Origin: Triticum aestivum
Lineage: Eukaryota > Streptophyta > Magnoliopsida > Poales > Poaceae
DNA length: 64,000 bases
NCBI RefSeq assembly: GCF_018294505.1
Contig: NC_057810.1
Location: 210,136,113 to 210,200,112 of the forward strand
Direction of reading: 5' to 3'
Part shown: positions 20,436 to 33,579 of the stretch, piece by piece
Numbering within the stretch: position 1 is the stretch's first letter
How the letters are laid out: every line of letters starts with the position of its first letter
Position numbers and translations under genes: made by a program
Notes under the pieces: generated by a model
What the model was told of the DNA's origin: nothing
The model's input: the letters and a program-made list of their open reading frames with translations, nothing else
Databases searched by the model: none

Positions 20436-21842
20436 TGATAACCCACAAGTGTAAGGGATCGCAACAACTTTCGAGGGTAGAGTATTCAACCCAAATTTAT
20501 TGATTCGACATAAGGGGAGCCATAGAATATTCTTAAGTATTAGCAGTTGAGTTGTCAATTCAACCACACCTGGATAACTTAGTATCTGTAGCAAAGTATT
20601 TAGTAGCAAAGTAGTATGATAGTAACGGTAACAGTGGCAAAAATAAAGATAATAGTTTTGTAGTAATTGTAACAGTAGCAACGGAAAAGTAAATAAGCAA
20701 AGCACAAGATGTGAAAAGCTCGTAGGCATTGGATCTGTAATGTATGATTATGTTGGATGCGATTCCTCATGTAATAGCTATAACCTAGGGTGACACAGAA
20801 CTAGCTCCAGTTCATCAATATAATGTAGGCATGTATTCCGAATATAGTCATACGTGCTTATGGAAAAAAACTTGCATGACATCTTTTGTCCTACCCTCCC
20901 GTGGCAGCGGGGTCCTAGTGGAAAATAAGGGATATTAAGGCCTCCTTTTAATAGAGAACAAGAACAAAGCATTAGCACATAGTGAATACATGAACTCCTC
21001 AAACTATGGTCATCACCGAGAAGTATCCCGATTATTGTCACTTCGGGGTTGTCGGATCATAACACATAATAGGTGACTATAGACTTGCAAGATAGGATCA
21101 AGAACACACATATATTCATGAAAACATAATAGGTTCAGATCTGAAATCATGGCACTCGGGCCCTAGTGACAAGCATTAAGCATAGCAAAGTCATAGCAAC
21201 ATCAGTCTCAGAACATAGTGGATACTAGGGATCAAACCCTAACAAAACTAACTTGATTACATGGTAAATCTCATCCAACCCATCACCGTCCAGCAAGCCT
21301 ACGATGGAATTACTCACACACGGCGGTGAGCATCATGAAATTGGTGATGGAGGATGGTTGATGATGACGACGGTGACGAATCCCCCTCTCCGGAGCCCCG
21401 AACGGACTCCAGATCAGCCCTCCCGAGAGAGATTAGGGCTTAGCGGCGGCTCCGTATTGTAAAACACGATGAAACTTTCTCTCTAATTTTTCTCTTCGTG
21501 AAATGGAATATATGGAGTTGGAGTTGAGGTCGGTGGAGCGTCAGGGGGCCCACGAGACAGGGGGGCGCGCCCAGGGGGGAAGGCGCGCCCCCCACCCTTG
21601 TGGACAGGGTGTGGGCCCCCTGGCCTTGATTCTTTCGCCAGTATTTTTTATATTTTCCAAAACTTATCTCCGTGGATTTTCAGGTCATTCCGAGAACTTT
21701 TGTTTTCTGCACAATAAACAACATCATGGCAGTTCTGCTGAAAACAGCGTTAGTCCGGGTTAGTTTCATTCAAATCATGCAAGTTAGAGTCCAAAATAAG
21801 GGCAAAAGTGTTTGGAAAAGTAGATACGTTGGAGATGTATCA
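20436..21842 (-). repeat. Solo LTR of an Athila-type Gypsy family
   Basis: The 1407-bp sequence is homologous over its length to the LTR at 40868-42264 (starting TGATAACCCACAAG, ending GATGTATCA). No internal sequence adjoins it. The flanks share GCAC (20432-20435 and 21843-21846), a plausible eroded target duplication. In element sense the LTR reads on the minus strand, TGATACATCTCC first. Confidence 0.85.
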
Positions 21843-22150
21843 GCACCAACACTACAAAAGGCACATTCTTGATGTTACTTGGTTGCCATAGTATGTATCA
21901 TTTTTTATTAGCTATGTACATCTGTGACGGTTTTATGATAGAATCAAGATAATCCTACATGTGTTATCACAAATGAGTTCCCCATCAGTAGTCATTTTTT
22001 CATCATGGAAGGGTCCTCTTGCATGATAGAATTCTAACCTAATGCAAAAATAATTAATTAAAAACTCTAAAAACCTAGGAGATATGAATTTTCTGAAAAC
22101 ATAATATCCTGTTTTTAAAACAAAAACTAAAAAAACTATCAAACAGGCGA

Positions 22151-22905
22151 GGAATTTGAGGATTGGCCACACCTTATTTTGCAGTTTGAGGATTTGCCCC
22201 TGTTTTGGCTGTAACCTAGGATTTGCCACATCATTGCTGAAAGATTGCGGATTTGCCCCTAACACGACTGGCCCACAACAACATGACCAAAATACCCTTG
22301 TGTTTACCTACGTGAGAGCAACCAAGTCCAAACATTGCCCCGGTAACTCTCTCATCTCCTGCTACCTGTACCTGCGGTGGCGGTGGCGGCGGCGATCTGT
22401 GGTAGCTACGATGATGGCGACCTCGATCTCCCTGACGGCGGCGACCTGGTAAAATCGTCTACTACCCTACGTTCCTTCGACCACCTCCCGCTCCTGAACG
22501 TATGGAGAAAATCTAAAAAAATCAGAGAGAAGGCATCACACGGTGAGGCCGCAGCAAGCTCGGGGAGGCACAACAGGGCGCAGCAGGAATTCGGGGGAGA
22601 CTTCCAACGCAAGTGTAGCCGCTGTGAGGTTGCACGCCGGCGATGTTGCGTGGTGGCCAGCTGCCAGGCTGAACAGAGTATGGGAACAACGAGCTCATGC
22701 CCGATTGAGGATAACTAAAACAGATTGGGTTGGGGGTATTTTGGTCACAGAATTTGTACTATAATGTGCCAAATGATCCAAACAGTATGTTAGGGGCAAA
22801 TCCTCAATCTTTCAGCAAAGATGTGGCAAATCCTGGGTTACAGCCAAAATAGGGACAAATCCTCAAACTGCAAAATAAGGTGTGGCAAATCCTCAAATTC
22901 CCCCG
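22151..22905. mobile_element. Mutator-like element with ~120-bp TIRs and GC-rich cargo
   Basis: The left arm (GGAATTTGAGGATTGGCCAC onward) and the right arm are inverted copies over about 120 bp with few differences. Nine-base flanks AACAGGCGA (22142-22150) and AACGGGCGA (22906-22914) differ at one position, which fits the 9-bp duplication of Mutator-like elements. The 520-bp middle (about 22265-22790) is GC-rich with GGCGGTGGC runs and no transposase, as in Pack-MULE-like captures. The cargo source was not identified. Confidence 0.75.
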
Positions 22906-22914
22906 AACGGGCGA

Positions 22915-24048
22915 TGTACTACGTGGCATGCTGCTACTGGGCTAGAGGGGTGTGTGCGTGTGTGGTAGGAGCGGACGATCAAAGTGTAAGACAAAATGGT
23001 TTGGGCAAAAATAAAAAACTACATCTAATCTTATCCACACGTTTATGATCGGACGGTGGTGGTGTGCGGGGAGCTTACAGCGGTGGTGACGGTCTCCGGC
23101 GAGGTCCGAGGCGGCGGTGGTCATCGAGGGCAGTGATCGAGAGGCTTCCACCGATGGCGAGAAGTTCCTAACGGAATAGTCGAGAGTGAGGAGGCGATTG
23201 GAGGTGGAAGCAGGGGCTCGGATGGTCGGTGGGCAAGGGGGCGAGTGGTGACGGGCGGCGGTAGAGCGGAGGAAGGGCGATAAATAATGGCGGCGGCGGT
23301 GAAGTTGGGGAGGGGTTTAGGAGGGTATGGTCGAGAGGAGTTGTGGCTTTATAGCCACGGTTTCTTGGGGCACGGGGTGGCGGATACGATGCTGATATGA
23401 GGAGATCTGGCGAGTGGTGCCGGAAGGGAAGGGAATCGGGGTCGGGGAAGGAAGGTGCCCGCGGCGGAGGGCGACCGAGCTGTGGGCCCAGGCGGTCAGC
23501 GAGAGCAAGGAGGTGGACAGGGGATAGGTCACCCGATCTAGAGCCGATCCAGCTCGGATGCGGTCGTCGGCTAGAATCGGTGAGGTGAGTTGCACGCGCT
23601 GAGTTTCCTATTATCGGAAGTTTTTTTCATTTTTATAATCCAGAGAAAGAAAAGAAAATACTGTAAACTAAATAAAAATATCATATGCACATATTATAGA
23701 TCGAAATGATCAGAAAAATAAATCCTAGACGATGAATTATTTTTTAGAGGCAAAATAAAAACTTTATAAAAATCAATTTTTGGAAATTCCAGATAAACTC
23801 AAATTTGAATTCAAATACTCTTGGCATTGTTTTTCTTCTAACTTTGTTACCTCCTCTAATACTTCTTTGTCAAGGTATTTGTGAGGAATTTTTGAAATGA
23901 AATCCAAATGCCAAATTGAATTGAAGTCAAATTTCAAAATGAAACCCAAATGCCTCTGAAAATTTCGGATGTCACTTTAATTAAACCAAAGTGGATGCTT
24001 AGCTAATATTGTAAAATATTCCAAATTGAAAATTTGGGAAGTTACATT
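22915..24048. other. Unassigned GC-rich then AT-rich DNA
   Basis: The part 23050-23590 is rich in GGCGG and CGGTGG words and contains open frames without recognisable products. The part 23600-24048 is strongly AT-rich (AAATTTGAATTCAAAT). The pattern could be an old LTR, but no TG/CA ends or partner copy were found. Confidence 0.3.
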
Positions 24049-24306
24049 GGTGTAAGAGAAAAACAAGCTCCATGTTTATGGTGTGATAACCTTGGTGCTA
24101 CATACCTATCTGCTAATCCTATTTTTCATGCAAGAACTAAACACATTGAGATAAATTTACATTTTGTCAGAGAAAGAGTTGGTCGAAGGTAACTAGAAGT
24201 TCAGTTCATTCATTCCAAGGATCAAGTAGCAGATGGCTTTACAAAAGCTTTGCCCACAAGAAACTTTGAAGAGTTTAAATGTAATCTCAACTTGAGAAGG
24301 TTATGA
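24049..24306 (+). pseudogene. Copia RNase H C-terminal fragment
   Basis: The fragment encodes the end of a Copia polyprotein: [15 protein letters not shown], then ARTKHIEI and [12 protein letters not shown]. The last of these is the typical C-terminus of Copia RNase H. An in-frame TAA lies before the final third. It ends with TGA, then a polypurine tract (TAAGGGAGGA) and an LTR. The rest of the element is missing to the left. Confidence 0.85.
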
Positions 24307-24317
24307 TTAAGGGAGGA

Positions 24318-24516
24318 TGTTAAACATAGTTGTGCCAGGACGTGTTAACGTATGCGTGGAGATCAAATACTCAAAGGGGCTAGGATAGGCAGGTTGTTAG
24401 GCTAGAGTTTTTCTCTTGTTAACCGCGTATCCCTATCTCTATATCTCTTGTTGAACAAGTTGTAATCTCAACAATATGTACGCATATCTCAAGGTTAAGT
24501 GCCTAGCTATATAACA
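24318..24516 (+). repeat. Likely 3' LTR of the Copia fragment
   Basis: TGTTAAACATAG follows the polypurine tract directly, as LTR starts do. The end is placed at ATATAACA, where sequence like the VHA-A pseudogene begins. Without a partner LTR the right border is uncertain. Confidence 0.5.
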
Positions 24517-25280
24517 TGCAAGCGTCACCATCAACAAGGTACGACACTTCACCAAAAGCTTACAATACCAAGTGCCCAGAGATCTCACGCAATGCCTCAG
24601 CACACCATGAGGTGGAGTCAGCCATCATGCTGACATTCATGCCCATGCCACAAAAATATTCAGCTATTGTAATTCTGAAGGAATGGATAATTATGTAAGA
24701 TTTTGATGATAAAGTGATAAATTTTGATCCATAAGTATGCATTATCAGTAGTTCAACACTACTTGCAATAATAAAATCATGCAGGCTAATACATACAAGA
24801 AAAAATAAATCAAAGATACAACTTGGAGCTTGGAAGAAGGTTGTATATCAATACTTTTATCCTAAGTCACCAGTAACAAATACACATATGCCTTTTCGCT
24901 CCTATATTTGGGGGGAACATATATTTTATTGTTGTATTTTCATTCAGTATGATGCATTGCAGAGACTCTAAGGGCAGATGAAATTTCAGGTACTACCATG
25001 ATCAATTGATCAAGATGATCAATACTACTGAATTATCATGTGGCATCTCAAAATTAGACAAGAGAAAGTGGGTTGCACAATGATGATATATATGTCTATC
25101 TTGGACCTAACTTTCATGGCTATCAAGGCATTACGCCTTTACCTGTGTAAATGGAGGCTTCATGAGCATCAACAAGCATGTTAGATGTGTTAGCCACCAA
25201 TGTTGTTCTCTTCGTGACAGACTCTTCATGCCCATCAAGAAATGTCACTGTCAATTGGGGGAAATCCATGAGAACCTTAG

Positions 25281-28200
25281 TGTGACAACCCCGATTCAAT
25301 CATACACTAATCATGCACGCAAACATGTACGATCAAGATTAGGGACTCACGGGAAGATATCACAACACAACTCTAAAAGTAAAATAAGTCATACAGGCAT
25401 CATATTACAAGCCAAGTGCCTCGAGGGCTCGAATACAAGTGCTCGACATAAACGAGTCAGCGAAAGCAACAATATCTGAGTACAGACATAAGTTAAACAA
25501 GTTGCCATAAGATGGCTAGCACAAACTGGGATACAGATTGAAAGAGGCGCATGCCTCCTGCCTGGGATGCTCCTAACTACTCCTGGTTGTCGGCAGCGGC
25601 CTGCACGTAGTAGTAAGCACCTCCAGTGTAGTAGGAGTCGTTGTTGACGGTGGCGTCTGGATCCTGGGCTCCAGCGTCTAGTTGCGGCAACCGAGAAGAA
25701 AAGGAAAGAGGGGGAAAAGAGGGAGCAAAGCAACCGTGAGTACTCATCCAAAGTACTCGCAAGCAAGAATCTACACTACATATGCATGGGTATATATGTA
25801 AAGAGGCAATATCGACGGACTGAACTACAGAATGCCAGAATAAGAGGGGGATAGCTAGTCCTATCGAATACTACGCTTCTGGCAGCCTCCATCTTGCAAC
25901 ATGTAGAAGAAAGTAGATTGAAGTCCTCCAAGTAGCATCGCATAGCATAATCCTACCCAGCGATCCTCTCCTCGTCGCCCTGTGAAAAAGCGATCACTGG
26001 GTTGTCTGTGGAACTTGTCTGGGTGTGTTTTATTAAGTATCCGGTTCTAGTTGTCATAAGGTCAAGGTACAACTCTGGGTCATCCTTTTACCGAGGGACA
26101 CGACTATTCGAATAGATCAACTTCCCTACAGGGGTGCACCAGATAACCCAACATGCTCGATCCCCTTTGGCCGGACGCACTTTCCTGGGTCATGCCCGGC
26201 CTTGGAAGATCAACACGTCGCCACCCTACCTAGGCACAACAGAGAGGTCAGCACGCCGGTCTAAATCCTATGCGCGCAGGGGTCTAGGGCCATCGCCCAT
26301 TGCACACTTGCATGTTGCGTACGCGGCCGGTGAGCAGACCTAGCAACCTCCATTACAAAGGAAGTTGTGTTACGCGGTCCAACCCGGCGCGCGCCGCTCA
26401 GTCGCTGACATCAAGAAGGCTTCGGCTAATACCACGACATCGAGTGCCCATAACTGTTCCCGCATAGTTGGTTAGTGCGTATAGGCCAGTGGCCAGACTC
26501 ATATCAAATACCAAGATCTCGTGAAGCGTGTTATTATGGAGTAATCGCGAACGCCGACCCGGGCCAGGCCCACCTCTCACCTAGGTGGTCTCAACCTGCC
26601 CTGTCGCTCCGTCTCAAAGTAACAGTCAGGGGCCGTCGGGAACCCAGGCCCACCTCTACCGTGATGGAGCCACCTGTCCTTCCAGCCCCCACATCGGAAT
26701 CACTTGCGGGTACTTAACGAGCTGACCTGATTTTAGTCACCATCTGTATAGTATGTATGTATGTATAGTATATATCAGTGATCACCTGCCGAGTGATCAC
26801 GGCCCGATAGTATAGCAAGGCAGACTGACAAGAATGTAGGGCCACTGATGATAAACTAGCATCCTATACTAAGCATTTAGGATTGCGGGTAAGGTATCAA
26901 CGACTGTAGCAATAATGACATGCTATGCAACAGAATAGGAGTAACCGAACAGTAACATGCTACACTACTCTAATGCAAGCAGTAGAGAGAAGAATAGGCA
27001 ATATCTGGTGATCAAGGGGGGGCTTGCCTGGTTACTCTGGCAAGAAGGAGGGGTCGTCAACTCCGTAGTCATACTGGGTAGCAGCGGCGTTGGTCTCGTA
27101 GTCTACCAGAGAGAAGAGGGGGGAGAAACAATAAATACATTGCAAACACAAGCAGGACGATGCAAGACATGACAATGAGCGGTGCTAGGTGTGCCCTAAC
27201 GCAGTAGTAGGTGATACCGATGAAAGGGGAAACATCCGGGAAAGTATCCCCGGTGTTTCGCGTTTTCGGACAGATGAGCCGGAGGTGAAAAGTTACAGAT
27301 TCGCTATGCTAGGGATGTCTAGCTAACGAACGGGCTGTGTATTCAGATTTGTCTCGTCGTTCTGAGCAACTTTCAAGTACAAAGTATTTTCATCTGAGTT
27401 ACGGTTTATTTTATATTAATTTTTAAAGTTTTAATTCATTTTTATATTAACAGAATTAATTTAACTATAAATTGTAATTATGATGTCAGTGTGATGTCAG
27501 CATGATGTCATCAGTCAACCATCTATTGACTGGGTCAACAGACGTGTGGGTCCCATTCGCCATTGACTCAGACTAACTAAACATGATTTATTAATTAGTT
27601 AATTAGGTTAACTAAGTTTCATTAGTTTAATTAAAAGTAATTAATTAACTAACTAATAATTTATTTTAATCTTTTTTATAGACATTCTAGGGCTGGGCCC
27701 CACTTGTCATAGGGCCAGTGGGCCTTAGCGGGTGCGGGCGTTGCGGGCACCGCCCGAATAGGCGCAGCGGGTGTCAGCCTGTTTGGGCGCCTGCCCAAGC
27801 CAGTGGAGGCGCCAGGTGCCGGCGACTGCGGCGAGGTGCGCCGGGCAGGAGGCGGCAATGGGGAACGGCCACGGGTGGAGCGGTTGGGACGGCGGCCATG
27901 GTGGAGCAGGGAGGCAGCGGGACGGTGCGGGGCGTCGGCGGCCGCGAGCGGGCGTCGACGGCCGGAGAGGCCAGAGGATCCGGGTGCGAGTGCGCGTGGC
28001 GAGGCGGGGACATGGGCGCAGAGGCCGGGGAAGCAGAGAGCAGCGGAGGGGGGCGGAGAGGAGGCTGAGGGCCTCACCATGGGGCTGTAGGGAAACGGCA
28101 GCAGGGGTTGAGGAGGAGGACGGGGACGACGACGAAGAGGACGGCGGCGTCAGGCGCGTGGAGGCCGTTCGGGGAGGATCGTTGCGACCGGGCGAGTAGG

Positions 28201-29377
28201 CGGACGAGGAGGCGCCCGACGACATGACGACGAACGGCGGCGAGCGCTGGCACCAGGGAGTGGCTTGGGTGTCGATCCAGAGCCAGCAAGGGGGAGCTCC
28301 GGCGAGGTGGTCCGAGGAGGCGCTCGGGGAGGCCGGCGGGCAGCAGCGCCGCGATGGGGTTGACCCCAATCCAGATCGGATCGGGGGGGGGGGGGGAGGA
28401 GAGCATAGTGGGGGGAGTGGGGGTTACGGGTTAGGGTTTCGGGGGCATGGGGCGGTTAAGAGCAAGTACAATAGATCCTACTCAGTTGGCTATAAGCATG
28501 TCCACGTCATCTGAATCCTATGTGGAGGGAAGAGAAATGAGAAGAGAGAAGAGAGCCGGCGCTTCATGAGGCGCCCGCTGCAGCACAGGAACCAAAACTT
28601 TACAGCCCGCATGCAGCTAGTGGGAATGGCTAGAGCTGGCTACATGCATTAATTGCAAAGCTTTTGTGTCTTGCATGTAAACTCCACGGTACAAGTAAAA
28701 ACTATTTAAATATTAGGTAAAGCCAACCTAGTAACCAGCTTGTTGTACTGCTATTTGTTTCACGTATATTTTTGGTGACATGGATTCGTTTGCAGCCGGC
28801 AGTGGGCTTTGTTATTGTTCTTGCTCTAAGTGGGAATGGGGTGGGTGGCCGGTTAGGCCGGCTAGGCTGCCTGCTGGCCTGCTGGGCCGAAGCCTAGTGA
28901 GGGGGGGGGGGGGTTCCTTTTGTTTTTTTGTTTTATCTTTCATCTTTTATTTATTTTCTTTTCTATGTTCTTTTTAACTTCCAATTTATTTTAACTCTAT
29001 TAAGATAATTAATTAGCGCCTAAATTAGTGTTGTAAATTATGCCTCTGCCATAAAAAGTTTGACTACCAAGTAAATTAGTTTAGGATTTTATAAAATACA
29101 AAAGTGATTTATTTAATTGTTTTAGACACTGTGTTAATTACTTTTGAGCATTTAAACAAGTTTTCTAAAAATGTGGTTTCTCCACCATTATTACCCATGA
29201 ACTATTGAACACGTTTAGAGCATTTTACTTTTAATGTTTGGAAACTTTTATTGTTTGGCTTAAATTTGAATTTGAATTTGAATCGGGTTTGAACTAACGC
29301 GAGATTAACAACAGTAACCATGGTGACGTGGCATTATTAACGTGGGATTACTGTAGCCTAATTATCCGGGCATCACA
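25281..29377 (-). repeat. 3' LTR of the LARD
   Basis: 4097 bp, bounded by TGTGACAACCCCG and CCGGGCATCACA. It contains a 367-bp MITE (28460-28826) that the other LTR lacks, which accounts for most of the length difference. It includes a GTAT microsatellite near 26752 and G runs at about 28384 and 28899. Confidence 0.9.
28460..28826. mobile_element. Tourist-like MITE in the LARD 3' LTR
   Basis: The ends are GAGCAAGTACAATAG and, reverse-complemented, GAGCAAGAACAATAA, with TAA on both sides (28457-28459 and 28827-28829). The other LTR shows the empty site near 36729 (GGCGGTTAAGTGGG) with one TAA, which fixes the insertion exactly and makes it younger than the LARD insertion. Confidence 0.92.
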
Positions 29378-32300
29378 ATTCTCCTCCACTACAAGAAATC
29401 TCGTCCTGAGATTTAAGAGGTAGTGAAAGGGGGGAAGGTTTCGTAACGAATCTAGCGGGTCTTCTCATACTGGCTTGCTCTTCTCGAAGAGGTTGACCCC
29501 TTTCGTTTATGTCTTCATTTCTCTGCTTCAAGTCACCATGATCAAGTCATCATCCTTTCTTCGGGATCTCCATCGTCCTATGAACGTGACCAAGGGGGAA
29601 AAACTCCGGAAGAACGCATCTCCACAAAGCTGGGCATCTGATGGTGAACTCAATGGGAAATACACAAGGTACCCCACGAGTTGTATTTCAGTGAATTCCC
29701 TGAGTGCAATGTACGATGGTACCAAAGTTACAAACGGGTAGGCAATCATTCGATGACTAGACAGAAGCTGGAATGGGGGTTTGAACAATGAGAATAACAT
29801 GGTGTTTGATTCTAGGATGAATAATGGTATAGATTTTAGCTCGTGAATCACATACGAAGCCAGGTGCACAGGATACATTAGAATCTCGGTTGTAAAGAAG
29901 AGTCAGGTTTCAATCCAGTGGACCTGTGGGTTATGGGCCCACCATGTGGGTTGAAAATAGGAAGGGTGGTGACATCTTGCACAGCCACGACAGGGAGGCA
30001 TGTTAGTGGATAGCTTGTCAGCTATGTCGGCAACAATGTTGGTACCAAGGACGGGGAACGAAGAGAACCATTTTCCTACTCGTTGAACGAGGCGAACCAA
30101 TTGTCAAAGTTCTCACCCATTGGTGGTTATTGGAATGTCATCAACAATAGTAACAGGGTCTTACCGACAGAGTGGTACAACAAGGTGCTTACCTAAGCAG
30201 GGAATTATCTCTGCTCAGCTAAGTCAGATTATAGGAAAGGTTAAACAAAAGAATGGAAAGGAAAATGCGATTATCAGATTAAACAGAACAATGGAAAGGC
30301 AAATTGTGATTACACACAATTATTAGGACTATATCCTTCCCATGGACAAGCAGAACATGGCATACGGGGTAGGAGAGCAAGTACCCGACCATTCAGATAA
30401 AGAGGCAATGATTAATCAAGATGTTACCCATACAACGGTGTTTGGATAACTGACCAAGTAACATTTAGCATCGCGCCTCCAATGTTCTTGTTGATGAGCG
30501 GGGTATCATAGTCATGCTTCGAGGTAGCAATGATACGGTGTTTCAATCAAAGGCCAGAGATCCATCAGGAGCAACTTATAAAATAAGTCTTACAATCTCC
30601 TCCTGGAAGAATGGTTATCCTAGCAAAAGAAATATAATGGTTGGTCCTTCAGCAAGGGGGGGGTGCTAGGCATGACATCATATTACCGAGTCATCAAAGG
30701 ACCAACATCATAACTCCTGGAAAGTTGTTCCAACCATCATATCTGACCGAGATTCAGATCCAATTGGTGTCATTATACCTCAGACTCAGGATGTCCGAGA
30801 AGAAAAGGGGCAACACAAATCGACGAAATGACATTGAAAGATTCTTGGGAAATGAACTATGGGAGCGGGTTCCTGAAACAATAGTTCATCATTAAACCAA
30901 GGAGGGGATGAGGAGATGGCTGATGGGCTCAGCGACAATTCATCAAGAATTCCAAACGGATGGATTTCCACAATAATGTGAACAAGAAGATGACACTTGT
31001 CAATTCAAATGATATAATGTTGTATGCTCGAGGAAAACATACACCATCAATCATTAGTTGAAAGGTGTGCCCGAAATATGACCTTAGGCAACAAGATCAA
31101 TGTTAGAGTGATGAATCAATAACCAACAGTCTAAGAACGAACTGTCGATCATTAACTTCAAAGCAATAGGGTTGCTAGAAGTACAGAACACAAACAACAT
31201 CGTTAGCATATTGGTATCCTGGTTAAAAACAACACGGGGACCAAGGAAGAATGGTGATGGTGATAAGTATCATCATACCGAGATTTTCTAAGAGGTGGAG
31301 CAATCCCCACAACATTCTCGATAGAAAAGACAGTAATACTTCAAGGCAGAACACAACACTAGCTGGAGAGCAAGTTGTATTCATAATGTGGACAAGTTCG
31401 CGATGAAAGGAAGTCAAGGGTGTTGTCGATGATAATAAAAATCATCGAGGGCAAGGAGGGTATTTCTCATCATGAACACAGTTGACATCTCGGAAGAAGC
31501 CAAAGTGTTGAAGGTGTTCCGACACATTTGTCGGGAGGTTTCGAGAGGATGAAATCAAACAACAATGGCAACAAGCAAGGGAATGATGAAGTGGCAAGTC
31601 ATAGGATCAATATATAAGATGCAAGCTCGGAACCAAAGTTGCCTTTCAAGACAAGCAACATGATGTTGAAAGCTCGACGTAAGTCGTGCTCACGCACTGA
31701 AGAATTCGTGCACCAGAGAAGGACAAGGTAGCACAATCAAAGATAGCAAGACCAGGATGCAGCCAATAGTCTAGGAATGACCAGATTGAGTTCAGAATTT
31801 CCTAGTAAAAATACTAGGGGTATTTGATTTGTAGTGCGAATAATTTCACTAGTCGGTGTCCTCGGTTGACAACAACCCAGAACCCGTAGAGTGATTACGA
31901 TAAGGAAATACATTACTTCAACAAAGTTAGTAAGATGTGGTGCAATGGCAAGACATCTTTGAGATACCAGGGGGTAATACTCGAAGGTAGTACATGATAG
32001 AAGTAGAACCGGGTCATTGATCTATGATAGTAGATACTTCAACCTTGCCAAAAATAGACGAGGCAGTGGATTGAATTCCCATCAGATATATCAGATCAGG
32101 GCAGCATGGTCGGAACCATAACTGTAAGGAATCAATTTCAAGAATACCTAAAGAATCATACATCTGGATAATCATTTGCAAGAAGCTTCCGAGACGGTCT
32201 ACATCATTTTCATGGGCATGAACACAAAGTTCAAGGTTGACTCCCACTTCTTTAATGCATATCATTTCATTCACCTCTTGTTTTGATAAAACTGTAGTGT

Positions 32301-33579
32301 TGGAATTTTATCTGGTAGAACACCAGAAGAGTATGACTTGTGAAAACTTTCGGGTTCTCACGGATTAGGGGAAGGCATAGGTTCAACCCATCGGCCATCT
32401 TAGTAACATATACCACAAGTTTAAAAAGTAAATACACAAGCTCAAAAGCAGAGCATGGTTGCGAAGCAGAGGATACAATTTACCTAAGGCATTATGTATC
32501 AGGGGAAAGACTCACAAGGTGATTGAATATGAAGGACACTGTCGGATAACAATCCAACAATGGATCGGGCGATCCACAACGGAGCTGATGTGAGTATATG
32601 TACTCACTCAGAGGAAGAAAGAATGTAGAGGCATCAGATTCAAGAATCACCTGATTAGTCTGATGCTTAAATAGAAAGAAATTATGGTTTCCAAAACAAA
32701 GGATCAGAAGCAGATGCTCTGATCAAGGATGGATAAGTTGAAAACACTTAGTTGGACAATCAATAAAGGTTTGAACTGCCGAGAACCAACTCATTTCCGG
32801 AATGACGCCTAAGCCAAAAAGATAATTTTAAAAAGGATAACCTGATGACTGCGTGCATACACACACATTGAATTAATAGGCTTAAAATGACTAAGACAAG
32901 GGATGTTAATGAGGACTACCAGTCATATGGAATTAATCATAATTCAAGCAAGCAAGAGTTTCAAGAGTAACAGGCTGCAGAGGACTTCCGAAAGAACGAA
33001 AAGTATTCCAAATAATTATGAAAGACACATGAACAATTGAGACGAACGGACCTCGATAAATGTGAGGAAAAACCCGTAGGAGTTTTCATGCGAAATAAAA
33101 TTGCAAGACAGCAAACTCAAAGGATTCTCGAGACAACTGCGAATAGTTTGAGGCATCTTGTAACAACAAGAGCGACGAGGAATGATCAAAAGAATGACAT
33201 GTGCATGCGGATATCCATAGGGATATATCGACAGCAGTGAATTGCAAAGGGATGAGCACAAGGGTCTTAAGAAATTATCGAGGGATATCCACAGAATCTT
33301 ATGACGAAGCAGGTGATCTTCGAGAATGAGGGCTCTCCGGGAGAAATAGTTACGGGAACCTAGAGTTAGAGTTAACAAAACCATTTAACCCGAATAGAAG
33401 AGAGATCAGAGTCCCAAAGTATAGACGAGGAGTAAAAGATCCTAATACCACCCAAATGGCGACGTGGACCCGTAAGACAGACATCCATGTTAGTAAAAGT
33501 TTTGTAGTGACCAGACTCGACTTCGGCCAAGGAGTGTGGAAGGGGGATTCCTACAGGCAGTCGGCTCTGATACCAACTT
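29378..33579 (-). other. Non-coding interior of the LARD
   Basis: 4.2 kb without an open frame that resembles any protein. On the minus strand the lower end shows the polypurine tract TGGAGGAGAAT directly before the LTR. No inserted element was recognised. Confidence 0.75.
33565..33576 (-). other. Primer-binding site of the LARD
   Basis: Minus-strand TGGTATCAGAGC, the exact complement of the initiator tRNA-Met 3' end, lies three bases inside the 5' LTR. Confidence 0.85.

Noticed and set aside
22377..22764. Open frames in the Mutator-like element cargo
   Set aside because: No recognised product or splice structure. Reported only as cargo.
27676..28406. Several overlapping Arg/Ala/Pro-rich open frames of 100-250 codons (also 35980-36808)
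   Set aside because: Present in both LARD LTRs in all frames of a GC-rich block, with no motifs and no consistent frame between the copies.
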